In this document: positions 42,441-53,504 of the stretch, piece after piece | Layout of the letters: each line of letters opens with the position of its first letter | How positions within the stretch are numbered: the first letter of the stretch is position 1 | Assembly: GCA_965240325.2 (NCBI GenBank) | Contig: OZ251232.1 | Coordinates: 1,860,001 to 1,924,000 of the forward strand | Direction of reading: 5' to 3' | Source of the DNA: Rebecca billardiae RCC1528 | Lineage: Eukaryota; Haptophyta | DNA: 64,000 nucleotides | Position numbers and translations under genes: made by a program | The notes under the pieces: model-generated | Database searches by the model: none | What the model saw: only the letters and a program-made list of their open reading frames with translations | Told to the model about the DNA's origin: nothing

Positions 42441-45400
42441 TAATCACCGCCAGCCTGCTGCTGCTGCTGCCTGCCACGACACGGCACGCGGCGTGGAGTC
42501 GAGCCGGCAGAGTCTGCAGCTGCCCGGGCGGTGCAGCAGCATCAGATGGCAGCGGCTCGAGCGCGGTGGGCGAGGCGAGCAGCGTCAGCGCGCTCTGTGC
42601 GTCCAGCGCCCAGGCCCCTGGGGCACGAACCGCCGGGGTGTCAGCTCCAGCGACCGCCGCCGGCCGCCGTGGCACCATCCTTGCTGCTACCGCCGCACGC
42701 GGTGGGAAGTCGAGCGCAGCTGCTGCTGCCCAAGCGGGGCGCAGGCGCAGCAGCATCGGATGGCAGCGGCTCCAGCGCGCTGCGGGAAGCGAGCGGCGTC
42801 ACCGCGCTCAGTGCGCCAAACGCCTAGCCCCCTCGGGCACGCACCGCCGGGCTTTGAGCTCCAGCGACCGCCGCCGCCAGCCGTGGCACCATCCCTGCTG
42901 CTGCTGCCGCACGCGGCGCGGAGTTGAGCGCATCTGCTGCTGCCCCGGCTGGGCGCGGGCGCAGCAGCGCCCGATGACAGCGGCTCCAGCGCGAGAGGAG
43001 AGGCGAGCGGCGTCACCGCGCTCGGTGCGCCCAGCGTCCAGGCCCATCGGGCAGGCACCAACGAGCTTTCAGCTGCAGCGACCGCCGCCGCCCGCCGTGG
43101 CACCATCCCTGCTGCTGCCGCCGCACTCGGCGCGGAGTCGAGCGCAGCTGCTGCTGCCCCGGCTGGGCGCGGGAGCAGCAGCGCCCGATGACAGCGGCTC
43201 CAGCGCGCTGGGCGAGGCGAGCAGCGTCACCGTGCTCGGTGCGCCCAGCGCCCAGGCTCCTCGGGCGCGCACCACCGAGCTGCCACCTCCAGCGACTGCC
43301 GCAGCCCGCCGTGGCACCATCCCTGCTGCTGCCGCCGCACTCGGCGCGGAGTCGAGCGCAGCTGCAGCTGCCCCGGCTGGGCGCGGGCGCAGCAGCGCCC
43401 GATGGCAGCGGCTCCAGCGCGCTGGGCGAGGCGAGCAGCGTCACCGTGCTCGGTGCGCCCAGCGCCCAGGCTCCTCGGGCGCGCACCACTGAGCTGCCAG
43501 CTCCAGCGACTGCCGCAGCCCGCCGTGGCACCATCCCTGCTGCTGCCGCCGCACTCGGCGCGGAGTCGAGCGCAGCTGCTGCTGCCCAAGCTGGGCGCGG
43601 GCGCAGCAGCGCCCGATGGCAGCGGCTCCAGCGCGCTGGGCGAGGCGAGCAGCGTCACCGCGCTCGGTGCGCCCAGCGCCCAGGCTCATCGGGCGCGCAC
43701 CACCGAGCTGCCACCTCCAGCGACTGCCGCAGCCCGCCGTGGCACCATCCCTGCTGCTGCCGCCGCACTCAGCGCGGAGTCGAGCGCAGCTGCTGCTGCC
43801 CAAGCTGGGCGCGGGCGCAGCGGCGCCCGGAGGCAGCGGCTCGAACGCGCTGGGCGAGGCGAGCAGCGTCACCGCGCTCGGTGCGCCCAGCGCCCAGGCT
43901 CATCGGGCGCGCACCACCGAGCTGCCACCTCCAGCGACTGCCGCAGCCCGCCGTGGCACCATCCCTGCTGCTGCCGCCGCACTCGGCGCGGAGTCGAGCG
44001 CAGCTGCTGCTGCCCCGGCTGGGCGCGGGAGCAGCAGCGCCCGATGACAGCGGCTCCAGCGCGCTGGGCGAGGCGAGCAGCGTCACCGTGCTCGGTGCGC
44101 CCAGCGCCCAGGCTCCTCGGGCGCGCACCACCGAGCTGCCACCTCCAGCGACTGCCGCAGCCCGCCGTGGCACCATCCCTGCTGCTGCCGCCGCACTCGG
44201 CGCGGAGTCGAGCGCAGCTGCAGCTGCCCCGGCTGGGCGCGGGCGCAGCAGCGCCCGATGGCAGCGGCTCCAGCGCGCTGGGCGAGGCGAGCAGCGTCAC
44301 CGTGCTCGGTGCGCCCAGCGCCCAGGCTCCTCGGGCGCGCACCACTGAGCTGCCAGCTCCAGCGACTGCCGCAGCCCGCCGTGGCACCATCCCTGCTGCT
44401 GCCGCCGCACTCGGCGCGGAGTCGAGCGCAGCTGCTGCTGCCCAAGCTGGGCGCGGGCGCAGCAGCGCCCGATGGCAGCGGCTCCAGCGCGCTGGGCGAG
44501 GCGAGCAGCGTCACCGCGCTCGGTGCGCCCAGCGCCCAGGCTCATCGGGCGCGCACCACCGAGCTGCCACCTCCAGCGACTGCCGCAGCCCGCCGTGGCA
44601 CCATCCCTGCTGCTGCCGCCGCACTCAGCGCGGAGTCGAGCGCAGCTGCTGCTGCCCAAGCTGGGCGCGGGCGCAGCGGCGCCCGGAGGCAGCGGCTCGA
44701 ACGCGCTGGGCGAGGCGAGCAGCGTCACCGCGCTCGGTGCGCCCAGCGCCCAGGCTCATCGGGCGCGCACCACCGAGCTGCCACCTCCAGCGACTGCCGC
44801 AGCCCGCCGTGGCACCATCCCTGCTGCTGCCGCCGCACTCGGCGCGGAGTCGAGTGCAGCTGCTGCAGCCCGAGCTGGGCGCGTGCCCAGCGGCACCCGA
44901 TGGCAGCGGCTCGCGCGCGCTGGGCGAAGCGAGCAGCGACACCGCGCTCGGCGCGTTCGTCACCTAGGCCCCTCGGGCGCGCACCGCCGAGCTGACAGCT
45001 GCGTCGACCGCCGCCGCCCGCCGTGGTACCATCCCCGCAGCTGTGCGGCCGCATGAGCAGCGTGGAGTTGAGTACCGCCGCTGTTGGCGCGGGTGCTTGA
45101 AGCAGCACCGGATGGTTGGTCCTGCACGTCTGAGCACAGTTATGCACCAACTGCTCTCCTGGATGCGTTGCGAGACCAGGGCTCACCATCCGTGATCCGT
45201 GCTCAGCCTCTCAGCCTCGCTGAGCAGAGCAGCACCTCACCCGCTCGCAGCTGCGGCGGTGCCGCCTCCTTGCTGTCCGACAGCAAGTAGAGGACAGCAT
45301 GCCAGCACCAGTGGGCACGGTCGATGCGTGTTCGGTGCCTGTGAGTATTCGCCTTAGCTCGGCCGTCACTGCATGGTGGGCGATGATGAGATAAGTGCCA

Positions 45401-45842
45401 GCACAGGTCACGGCCGCGAGCAAGGGTGATGTGCACCGGTGTGGAGGCATGTACGAACGTACCGGTGGCCCCTGCTGCTTGCCGGCCTTGCCCCCTCCTT
45501 CTCGACCTTGGTTGCCTCCTCAACGCGCTGCTCCCACGCATGAGCTCTGCGACGCCGTCCGCCCTGCCCACCGGCGGCCCGCAGGCGGTGACGCCCCGCC
45601 TGGGCTGTGGACAGCTGCCCCATGCTGAGCCAAGTTGCAGCCGGCCGCAGTGCGTCCCCGTGCACACGCAAACTGGGCGATTCGGCCCAGTTTGCGATGG
45701 CACGGCCGCAGTGGGCGCGTGCCATCTGAAACTGAGGCTTTTCCCCAGTTTACTGACCCGCGAAGCCCCCCACTGTGCCATCGCAAACTGGGCCAAAAGC
45801 CCCAGTTTCAGCTGGCATCCGCCACTGCAGAGCGCCAAACCT
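42440..45842 (-). repeat. Right arm of 9.8-kb palindrome, including inverted 214-bp array (about 12 units)
   Basis: Reverse complement of the left arm. GTGGCACCATCCCTGCTGCT recurs at about 42890, 43100, 43311, 43525, 43739, 43952, 44167, 44381, 44595 and 44810, with diverged units at 42671 and 45020. The outer flank 45060-45842 mirrors 36063-36860. Inner units (42480-43000) are more diverged than outer ones. Confidence 0.92.
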
Positions 45843-45939
45843 TATTGGTGGAATAGTCCCCCTCGGGGCACGATGGCGCCGGAAAAGCCTTGCCGCGCCT
45901 CGTGTGCCCCCGGACGGCGCCGCGTTGCCAGGAGGGACG

Positions 45940-48292
45940 ATGGCCCCGGTCGGCTCTCGGCCTAGCCGGGATCGCGGGAGCAGCGCGACGTGCAGGTGCC
46001 TGACAGGCGCGTGCAAGCGGCTAAACCTACGCGCCGCGTGTCTGGCAGTCTCTCTGCCGCGGCGCACCGCCGACGTCGACATCAGCAGGGCATGGCTGAA
46101 GACACATCTCGGCTACTCCGTCTTGATGTCGGGGCTGAGCGCATCTCAAGTCGGCGCCCGTCTTGAGGCGGTCATGAGCGCGGAGGAGAAGAACCCGCGC
46201 CTGTGCGTCTTCCACTTCCCGCTCGAGGGCCTCGATGTCGACGAGGAGCGGCTTTCGATCGCGCTCAAGCGTGGCAGCGACAGCCGCGTCCTCGCCTGCG
46301 TGCAGCCCTCGGTGCCGTCGGCGGTCGTGCGAGCACGCGCTGCGCGGTACGAGCTGCTCCTGCGGGACGAGACGCTGTCGTCGTTCGAGCGGGTGAGGCG
46401 TGCACTGCAGGTCACCGAGGTGGAGGCGCCGGTGCCACGCGAGGCCCCGCTCGCCCGTCGGAAGTCGGTCGCGGCTGCCCGGCTGCTCGGCACGCCGCCG
46501 CCGCCGTCTGGCGCGCTGCGCCGCCGCCGCGGTCGCGATTCGCCATCCGGGCCGGCGTCTCCCGCTGCCACGCCGCCTCCGGCGCGCGCGGTGCGGCCGA
46601 ACGGGACGACGCCCGGCTGGCTCAGCGCGCGCCGTCGCGGCGCCGAGGCGCTCGTCGCTGAGGAGGAGCTGCGGAAGCGGGTCGCGGCCCTTGAGCTGCA
46701 GGTCGGGGACTTGACCACCAAGTGGACCGATGCGGTCAAGAGGGCGGAGGCAGCCGAGCTGGAGAACGCGAGGCTGCGCGCCGAGCTCGCCGCGGAGCAC
46801 GAGCTGCGGGTGCGGCTGGCGAAGGAGGCCGAGTTGCTCGCCGCCCAGCTGGACGAGGCGCGGGGCTCCTACCGCGGCGTGCGCGCGAAGATGCTGTACA
46901 AGGAGCTGCGCGGCGCTTGCAACGCGATGACCGGCTTTGAGCGCCCGGAGACCTTCTTCGAATGGTTCGATGTCGTGATGAACAAGAAGGGCACGCGCCA
47001 GCGCGGCGTCGCCAGCAGGCTGAAGTACTTCCGGGCGTGCGACGACCTGCCGGAGGAGCTGCGCGCGCGCAAGGTGGGCATCTTCTGTGGCACGGCGGCC
47101 GCGCGTGGTGTTGCTGCCGCTGCTGCACCGGCTCCTGCGGCCGACCCGGCGGCCGACTCGGCCACGCCGCCCGCCGCGCCGCCCGCCGCGCCGCCCGCCG
47201 CGCCGCCCGCCGCGCCGCCCGCCGCGCCGCCCGCCGCGCCGCCCGTCGCCGCTTCGTCTGCTGCGCTGCCCGCCGCCGCCGCGCCTGCCGCGTCGCCTGC
47301 CGCCGCTCCTCCGGCCGCGCAGTCGCGCTCGAAGGCTCGCCGCGGCGGGCCGGCTCGGCTGTGCAGCTTTGCGCCTGCTGGCCTCACGCCGATCGACGCG
47401 TGTCTGCTCGCCCTGTACGTGGCGCGTTCGGGCGTGTCGATGGAGCTCGCTGCCGCGCAGTTCCAGATCGGCGTGGGGCCGTGCTCAGAGATCTGCACGA
47501 CGTGGTGGATCTACATGCACACCGAGCTCGAGCGCGAGCACCCGTGGCCCACGGCGAAGGAGGTGGCCCGCACGCGGCCGGACGCCTTCAGCAAGCTGGG
47601 CGCGGAGCATGCTCGCCTGGTCATCGACTGCACGGAGCTCGAGATCGAGGCACCGAACGACCCGCTCGTGCGCAAGCTGTACTGGTACGTGCGGGCACGG
47701 CGCCGCGCCCGGCGCGCGGCTCGCGTCCCGCATCGCCACCGGCTGGAGTTCAGCGCTGACTTCCGCGCGTGTGCGTGTGCGCGCGCTCGCGCGCCGCGCC
47801 GCGCGCACGCGCAGGTCCGAGTACAAGCAGAGGTACACCGTGAAGATCCTAGTCGGCATCTCGCCGTGTGGGATGATCACGTACGTGTCCGAGGCGTTCC
47901 CTGGCTCCATCACGGACTTCAAGATCGTCGAGGCGACCGGCATGCTTGACATGCTCGAGCGCGGTGACGCCATCATGGCTGACCGCGGCTTCAAGATCTG
48001 GCGGCTTACCATCCCGCGCGGGCAGCGCCTCATCGTGCCGGCGTGCACGTTCATGGGGAAGGGCGGCCGGGAAGCTCTCCCTATGACCAGCCAGGAGGGT
48101 CTGCGCACGTACCAGATCGCCAACATGCGCATCCACGTCGAGCGTGCCATGAAGGAGATCAAGCTGGGCTGGCGCATGCTGCACAGCGACCTGCCGCGCG
48201 CGCGCGTCCGGCTCATCTCGGCGCTCGTCGGTATCTGCGCGCGCATGTCGTCGGCTCACTGCCCCGTGCAGCCTGGCAAGTGGGTGCGTTAG
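45940..48292 (+). CDS. DDE_Tnp_4-type transposase
   Basis: Proposed exons are 45940-47684 and 47815-48292, with intron GT...GCAG splitting a Trp codon; the product is about 740 residues. Residues ~235-310 form a long coiled coil (LALEVQ-type heptads around RKRVAALELQVGDLTTKW). Residues ~385-467 are an Ala/Pro tract with a perfect PPAA repeat. The C-terminal third carries LTPIDACLLALYVARSGVSM and a helix-turn-helix-like FQIGVGPCSEI, then the catalytic core: D563 in VIDCTELE, D616 in PGSITDFK, followed by GDAIMADRGFKI, and E691 in RIHVERAMKEIK. YKQRYTVKILVGISPCG right after the splice is typical of the family. The enzyme would cut and rejoin the element ends in the nucleus. The start is uncertain; the next in-frame ATGs are at 46126 and 46174. 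The core looks intact. Confidence 0.85.
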
Positions 48293-48784
48293 CGCGGCTT
48301 TAAATATGGTGTCCGAGGTTATCCGAGTTGTTCGGGGTTTTCCACGCTGAGAGCCACTGGAAAAAGAGACCCACACTGGGATTTCCGGATAAACAAACCC
48401 TCCTTGAGTTCCAATCTACAGCCTGAACAGTTGACTCGAGCTTTCTAGAGATGTCTCGTCAACTTCTACACGACTAGTGATGTCCGTCCGCCGCCTCCAG
48501 TTTTCCTATCCAAGCTGCACACGTACTATCAATTTAAAGTTAATTTGTCAACGACTAAGTGCTGAACCGATTTCATCAACTTTGTTATTTGCAGTTGCAA
48601 TCCCCGGACTTGAGGTCAGAATTCGCTGTGCGTGTTGTGATGTCTGGAAGCTCGTCTCATCGTTTCGTGTCCGTCTGTTCGGCCATTGCCCAGAGCAGGC
48701 ACACACTCAGCAGGAACTCGCGTTCCGCATCGTCGTCAGGAGCTCACGCACCACACACATCCAAAGCGCTTACACGCCGCTATC
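48293..48784. other. Intergenic spacer inside the transposon
   Basis: Lower-GC spacer between the two transposon genes. It probably contains the transposase 3' UTR and the promoter and 5' UTR of the second gene; no specific signal stands out. Confidence 0.5.
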
Positions 48785-51700
48785 ATGTCGACAAACGGCT
48801 CGGATGCGAAGTACGACGGCGATATCACCTACCTCCAGGTCGCTGCTTGGAAGCCCGAGGAGATCCGCATCCTGCGCGAAAAAGCTCGCGCCGCCAGGCT
48901 CGAACAGGCTCGCATCGCGAAGAAGCTGGCGGAGGCGGAGTATGAGCAGATGAAGAAGGAGGCGGAGAAGGAGGCTTGCGAGAACTCGCAGGAGAACAAC
49001 GGCATGCCGCCGTCTGACCAGGACGCGCAGGTCCAGAACAAGCAGAAGTGCCTCAATCGCTTCCAGCGCATGGCGGCAGACGCTGACCGCCAGCAGACCG
49101 AGGAGCAGATCGAGGAGCAGCCCAAGGGCAAGGCGACCATCAGGCAGGGCGACAAGGTGGTCCTGCGTATCAAGAAGCCCAAGGCGCAGCCGACCTCCGG
49201 GTCGGAGGCCGTCCACTGCCAGTCCGGTCCCGCGCACGGTCGCGGCCGCGGACCGCGCCGTGGGCGCAAGCCAAGGGTTGCGCACGCACAGGATTCGTCC
49301 GGTGTGGTGCCGCCCGAGGCGAGGCAGCAGCCGCGCGAGCAATCGCGCGGCGGCTCGCACAAGTCCGGCCACGCGCATGGTCGCGGCGGACAAGGCGGCC
49401 ACGAGCCGCGGGTTGTGCACGCACCGGATGGCGGATGGTTCCGGCGCGGTGCCGCCCAAACACGCGCAGCGGCCGCGCGAGCAATCGCGCGGCGGCTCGC
49501 GCGAGGCCGACCCTCGGTCGGGCCAGACTCTTCAGACCGATGACCATCGGTCGAAGCAGCTAGATCAGACTAGCTCGCGCGACAAGCGCTCTCGCCCCGA
49601 TCGGAGCCCCGATCGTGAGGCTGGGCAGTCGCCCAATAAGCGCCCATGTGGCAATAACTCAGCTGCGGCTGATCCGCGGGCGGCGGACGGTGATCCTTCA
49701 CCGTCCCTGCCGAGCGATGTCGATGACTCACCTCTCCGCACGCTCGAAGAGCAATGTGCGAAAGGAGACTCGCCCCCTGCCAAAGCCGATCCTCCGGCGG
49801 CACCGGCCAAACAGGCGACCGTGATCGATCACCCGATCCGCGCCTACGATGGCGCCGGTCCATCAGGTGTCGGGGTGGCCGAGCCTGGCTCGGCGCTCGG
49901 GCAGTACTTAGGGCAGTTCTCCAACGGAGCCATCGACCCGCTCATCCGCTACCTGCAGACGCAGATGCGTGTTGGACCGCGTACCCCGCACACGCTTGAG
50001 GCGTTCAACCGCATCTGCAAGATCCTCAGCCTGGTCGACGACAGGCCTGACAGCCCGCTCTCGCGGCTGGATTTTTACGATCTGCAGCGGATAATTGCGG
50101 ACAACCTCGGACCCTCGTTCTCGAACGAGTTCAGGTCGTACCACGAGGAGATGACGAGCTTCGTCACGGCCGCTGCCAAGGAAGCAGTGGAGGGCCTCCT
50201 CGTGCAGGCCTTCAAGTTGGCCGCGCCATATGCACTCAAACGGGTGCGTGGCGGCTGGGGCGCGAGCGCTGACACGCCGCCGTGCTGCGTGCTGAAAGCA
50301 CTGCTGACAATCGCCCCCGGCCCATTCTGCGTGCCCTGCAGGCCCAGCGGTGGGATTGAGACGCTCAAGCCCATCTTGGTGCTTGAAGTCCTCTTCCCTG
50401 ACCCGCCAGTATGGCTCCAGCCGCACAACTGGCACAACGTCGAGCGGGCCTGGGAGCCGCATATTGACCTGGCCAGGCCGGCCACATGGCCTTTCAGTAT
50501 GCATCGCTACTGTGCCAATCGGCCGTACCTAGAGTCGAGTAATTACGCAGGGGTCTTTGCGACCTGGTCGCGTCAGCTGACTCTCTTGTTGAGTGCAGAA
50601 ATGCGACCCGACTGTCGTCGCCGGACTTGGCTATGACAAGTCAGGCGCGCAGATCATGCTACATGAGATCTGCACGATCGATGTGCATCCCAACATGCCG
50701 CCTGGTGCCGATTTTTCGAACGGTGCCCTCGAGAACCCGTATGTCGGCTGGGATGACATCGATGGGCTGTACGATGACAACGACATCGACAGCAGCTGCC
50801 GCGAGTGCTGCAACAACCAGTGTTGCAGCGCGCCCAGCGTGCGCTACCGATGCTCGCTCTGCGGCATCGCGATGGTGTGCTCATTGAAGTGCGCCGACGA
50901 GTACCAGATGGCACACTTGGGTGAGTGCTGCCAGATCCGGTGCCTCGTCAAGTACCAGCAGCATTACGCTGCGGGGGCCAAGCATTCAGGACACTGGTCC
51001 GACGGCTACCCAAAAGATCTTGTTGAGCTCGACCCTGCGTCGACTCGCGAGGTATCAGCCTTCGCTTACCTCTACCACGAGGCTTCGTACTACCAGCACA
51101 TCGCAATGCTGGATCGTACCGTCACCGAAGAGTATCGCTGGAGAGACAAGCTCCTCGCGCAGTATGACGTGCAGTATCACTGCAACGACGTCACACTGCC
51201 TGAGCACGTTCCTCGCGAGCTCGCTTCCATCGACAGTCTCTCACGGGAGCTCAGCTCTGATGGCTGGAACCCTGGGGACAGCGATGATGACGATGACGAT
51301 GACGATGACGATGACAAGCCTGCGAAGCCCGACCATCACCCGCAGTCGGATGACTCAGGGGCTGATGGCGGCTCAGAACTCAGCAGCTGCAGCAGCAGCA
51401 CGCCCGCGGGCGCGAGCCCGCGCGCGGACCCTGAGCAAGCCTCCGCGACGGAGGCGCACCATTCCGAGGCGGATCACGTGCATGATACTACGCCTCGTGA
51501 GTCAAGCGGCGCACCGGAGACACCGTTCTCCTCCTACGATGCCTCGTGCGACTGGATCGTGGTCGGCACCGAGAGCGATTTCGCCGCATCCACGACGTCC
51601 GCCATCGTGACCGAACGCGCTTTTGCGCTTGCGGCAAGGCTTTTGCCCCAACTGCCGGCTGCCATCGTGCCCAGAGGGGGACTATCTGGCGCACTTCTGC

Positions 51701-51816
51701 ACTGGGGAGGCGGAAAAGCGGCATTTAATACGTACTACGACCTCATCCTCATCCAGGCGACGCCAACTCGACGAGCTAATGCACGCCAGTGGGCGGCCCA
51801 CTGGCGTGCAGATTAA
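48785..51816 (+). CDS. Transposon second gene: coiled-coil / RG-rich / MYND-type zinc finger protein
   Basis: Starts MSTNGSDAKYDG at 48785 and reads through a Lys/Glu coiled coil (ARLEQARIAKKLAEAEYEQM) and a Gly-Arg-rich duplicated segment. At 49426-49439 a 7-bp tandem duplication shifts the frame. The continuation (from about 49440, phase of 49260) carries a charged linker and a helical domain (IDPLIRYLQTQMRVGPRTPH; LDFYDLQRIIADNLGPSF) to about 50552. A short intron (about 50553-50598) leads to the last exon, with CDPTVVAGLGYDKSG and a cysteine cluster at 50798-50950: C-x2-C ... C-x2-C-x5-C-x3-C-x7-H-x3-C, the MYND pattern. An Asp run follows. The frame passes the right terminal repeat and stops at 51814-51816, 133 bases outside the element. 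MYND fingers bind proline-rich peptides; the role here is unknown. Confidence 0.6.
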
Positions 51817-52534
51817 GGGTTTCGTCAGGTTGGCGCGCGCTGGGGCGGGCGCTCCCGCCGCCACCTCGCTCTCGCCTACCGCCGCCAGGGCGAGGCCGCG
51901 CGAAGTCCAGTAGAGCTTCCGATGGGACGCAGTGGGGCGGTAGCGAAGCGGTGAACTACTGTAGCTTGCGCGTGGCGCAGCGCTTCACGCCTTCGCACCT
52001 CGACGGTCAGCTGCAGGCCCGCGAGAGCGCGAGCGTGCGCCGCCGCCACATTCAGCCAGAGACATGCCGCGCCTTGCCTGCCGAGGCAGCAAAGAGGCAC
52101 GCACGTGAAGCCGCTGGGCACCATGGCGCGCGACCACGACCGTACTGTCACATGGCTCACGCCGTCCTGGGATGCGCGCCTCGGGTTGCGCTCAGCGCGC
52201 GCATACTTTGCGGGGACGACAGCACTGCTGAAGCAGAGAGGCGGCGCACACGCCCGTGCGGGCTCAAGGCGCCGAGAAGATGGTCAGACGCGAGTTGCCC
52301 GGCGCAGGGCGGCGCAGAAAGGCCCTATGCCTCTGCCCGACCGCGTGCGCCATCGCCGCGTGCACGTCTACGACCGCGGCGGCGCGGCAGCGGGCGGCGC
52401 CTCGCGGCGGATGGCTGTGGCAGGCGCACGCGGCGGGTTTTGAATTTCTCTCATTTTCAGAGTTTCCCAAATCCTGAGGTCTGGACCCATTCTATGATTT
52501 AACGACACAGGTAGGACGACGCGGGTCTCCTGAT
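51684..52534. other. Flank between two related transposons
   Basis: Contains the dispersed TACTACGACCTCATCCTCAT word (about 51729), a perfect 13-bp hairpin at 51781-51809 (GCACGCCAGTGGG, CGG, CCCACTGGCGTGC), and a plus-strand codon-like stretch at 52105-52443 (MARDHDRTVTWLTPSWDARL). The latter is a weak gene candidate without a recognised domain. The final ~48 bases (52487-52534) are the left half of a dispersed repeat. Confidence 0.45.
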
Positions 52535-53449
52535 AGTCCCCCTCGGGGCACGATGGCTGCCGGCAGTTGAGGCAAAAGCGTTGCCGCAAGGCTTTTGGTT
52601 CGTGATGACGACCCACTGCGTGCCAGTGCGGCACGACGCACAAGGGCCGAGGTATGGGAGGCATGAAAGGGCGGGCACGGCAGGGCGCGGGGCTTTGATG
52701 GTCGTAGATGACTCTTCTTCAGGCCTTGGCATCGCTGGGCGACTCGTATCCACCTCTCTCCAGCTCCTGTTGTCCCTGCTTCCGCATGGCCTGTGATGGA
52801 CGTGCACGCCGACCGTGCACGGGGCAAAGACAAGTGCATAACGCCGGGGGAGGCCGGAGTTGTCGGTGGTGGATGTTTGCGCATCGCTCATGGAATGCCG
52901 TCAGCGCTCGCAGCTCGCATGTAGTTTCGCTCGCCGCTCCAGGGCCCGCGTCTCCGCTCCTGTGGTAGTATACCAGGCATTACGGTGATTGCTTTTTGAA
53001 TTGGGATTCTTCTGCAGCTTCTGTCATGTATGGCTCTGGAGCTCTTCCTGGGGGTGTCTGCAAGGATCGGATGGGCTCGAGAGCTCGCGCACGCGCTGGC
53101 AGCCTCCCTCCGAAGGCTACGTGCACTGCTCGCGTTCACTCATCCAGGAGCGCAGGGTAAGAATCCGAGCAGGGCGCCCGCGCGGGCGGGCGTACGATCA
53201 AAGATCACAGCAGCGGTCGCTTGCACAAGCCAAGCGACAATGGAGGTAGATTACAGGCGCCAATGTGCGTAGATACCTCAAGCACGTACATGTCACACAA
53301 CCCGCAACGCCACACGCGCCGTCGCGCCCGTGGTGTCCGCGTGGGCGCTCCCTCGTTGTGCGAGAGATGGCCCACGCTGGGAGCGCTGGGCAGCCATCTC
53401 GCGAGCCGCGGCAACGCTTTTGAGCCGGACTGGCGCCCCGAGGGGGACT
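52535..53449. mobile_element. Non-autonomous 915-bp transposon of the same family
   Basis: Termini are AGTCCCCCTCGGGGCACG and, reverse complement of the right end, AGTCCCCCTCGGGGCGCC; both sides continue to CAAAAGCGTTGCCGC. AT occurs on both sides (52533-52534, 53450-53451). No transposase is present. The two flanks joined at a single AT are ~97% identical to 54778-54882, which has no insert, so that locus is the empty site. Confidence 0.9.
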
Positions 53450-53504
53450 ATTCGTCGGCGGCAGTGCCCGATCGTCGACTCGAAGTCGGCGTTGGTGGCA
53501 GAGC

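Larger units (their letters stand above)
45855..51683 (+). mobile_element. Autonomous DNA transposon, 5,829 bp, DDE_Tnp_4 class with AT target duplications
   Basis: The left end AGTCCCCCTCGGGGCACG and the right end (reverse complement) AGTCCCCCTCTGGGCACG start imperfect ~55-bp terminal inverted repeats that also share GATGGC, CCGG and AAAAGCCTTGCCGC words. The dinucleotide AT flanks both sides (45853-45854 and 51684-51685). Inside are a transposase gene and a second gene, both on the plus strand. The transposase type, AT duplications and two-gene layout recall the ISL2EU/IS4EU group of eukaryotic transposons, from memory. It sits 11 bp outside the right arm of the palindrome. Confidence 0.85.

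Noticed and set aside
36850-45060. Series of long Ala/Arg/Ser-rich open frames on both strands
   Set aside because: They are translations of the 214-bp tandem repeat and recur in the inverted arm; there is no start, splice or domain evidence.
45873-45990. ATG inside the left terminal repeat as the transposase start
   Set aside because: It is out of frame with the transposase; the first in-frame ATG is at 45940.
50593-51816. YqaJ-type nuclease expected for the second gene of this transposon group
   Set aside because: I could not find the catalytic pattern; the visible motif is a MYND-type Cys/His cluster.
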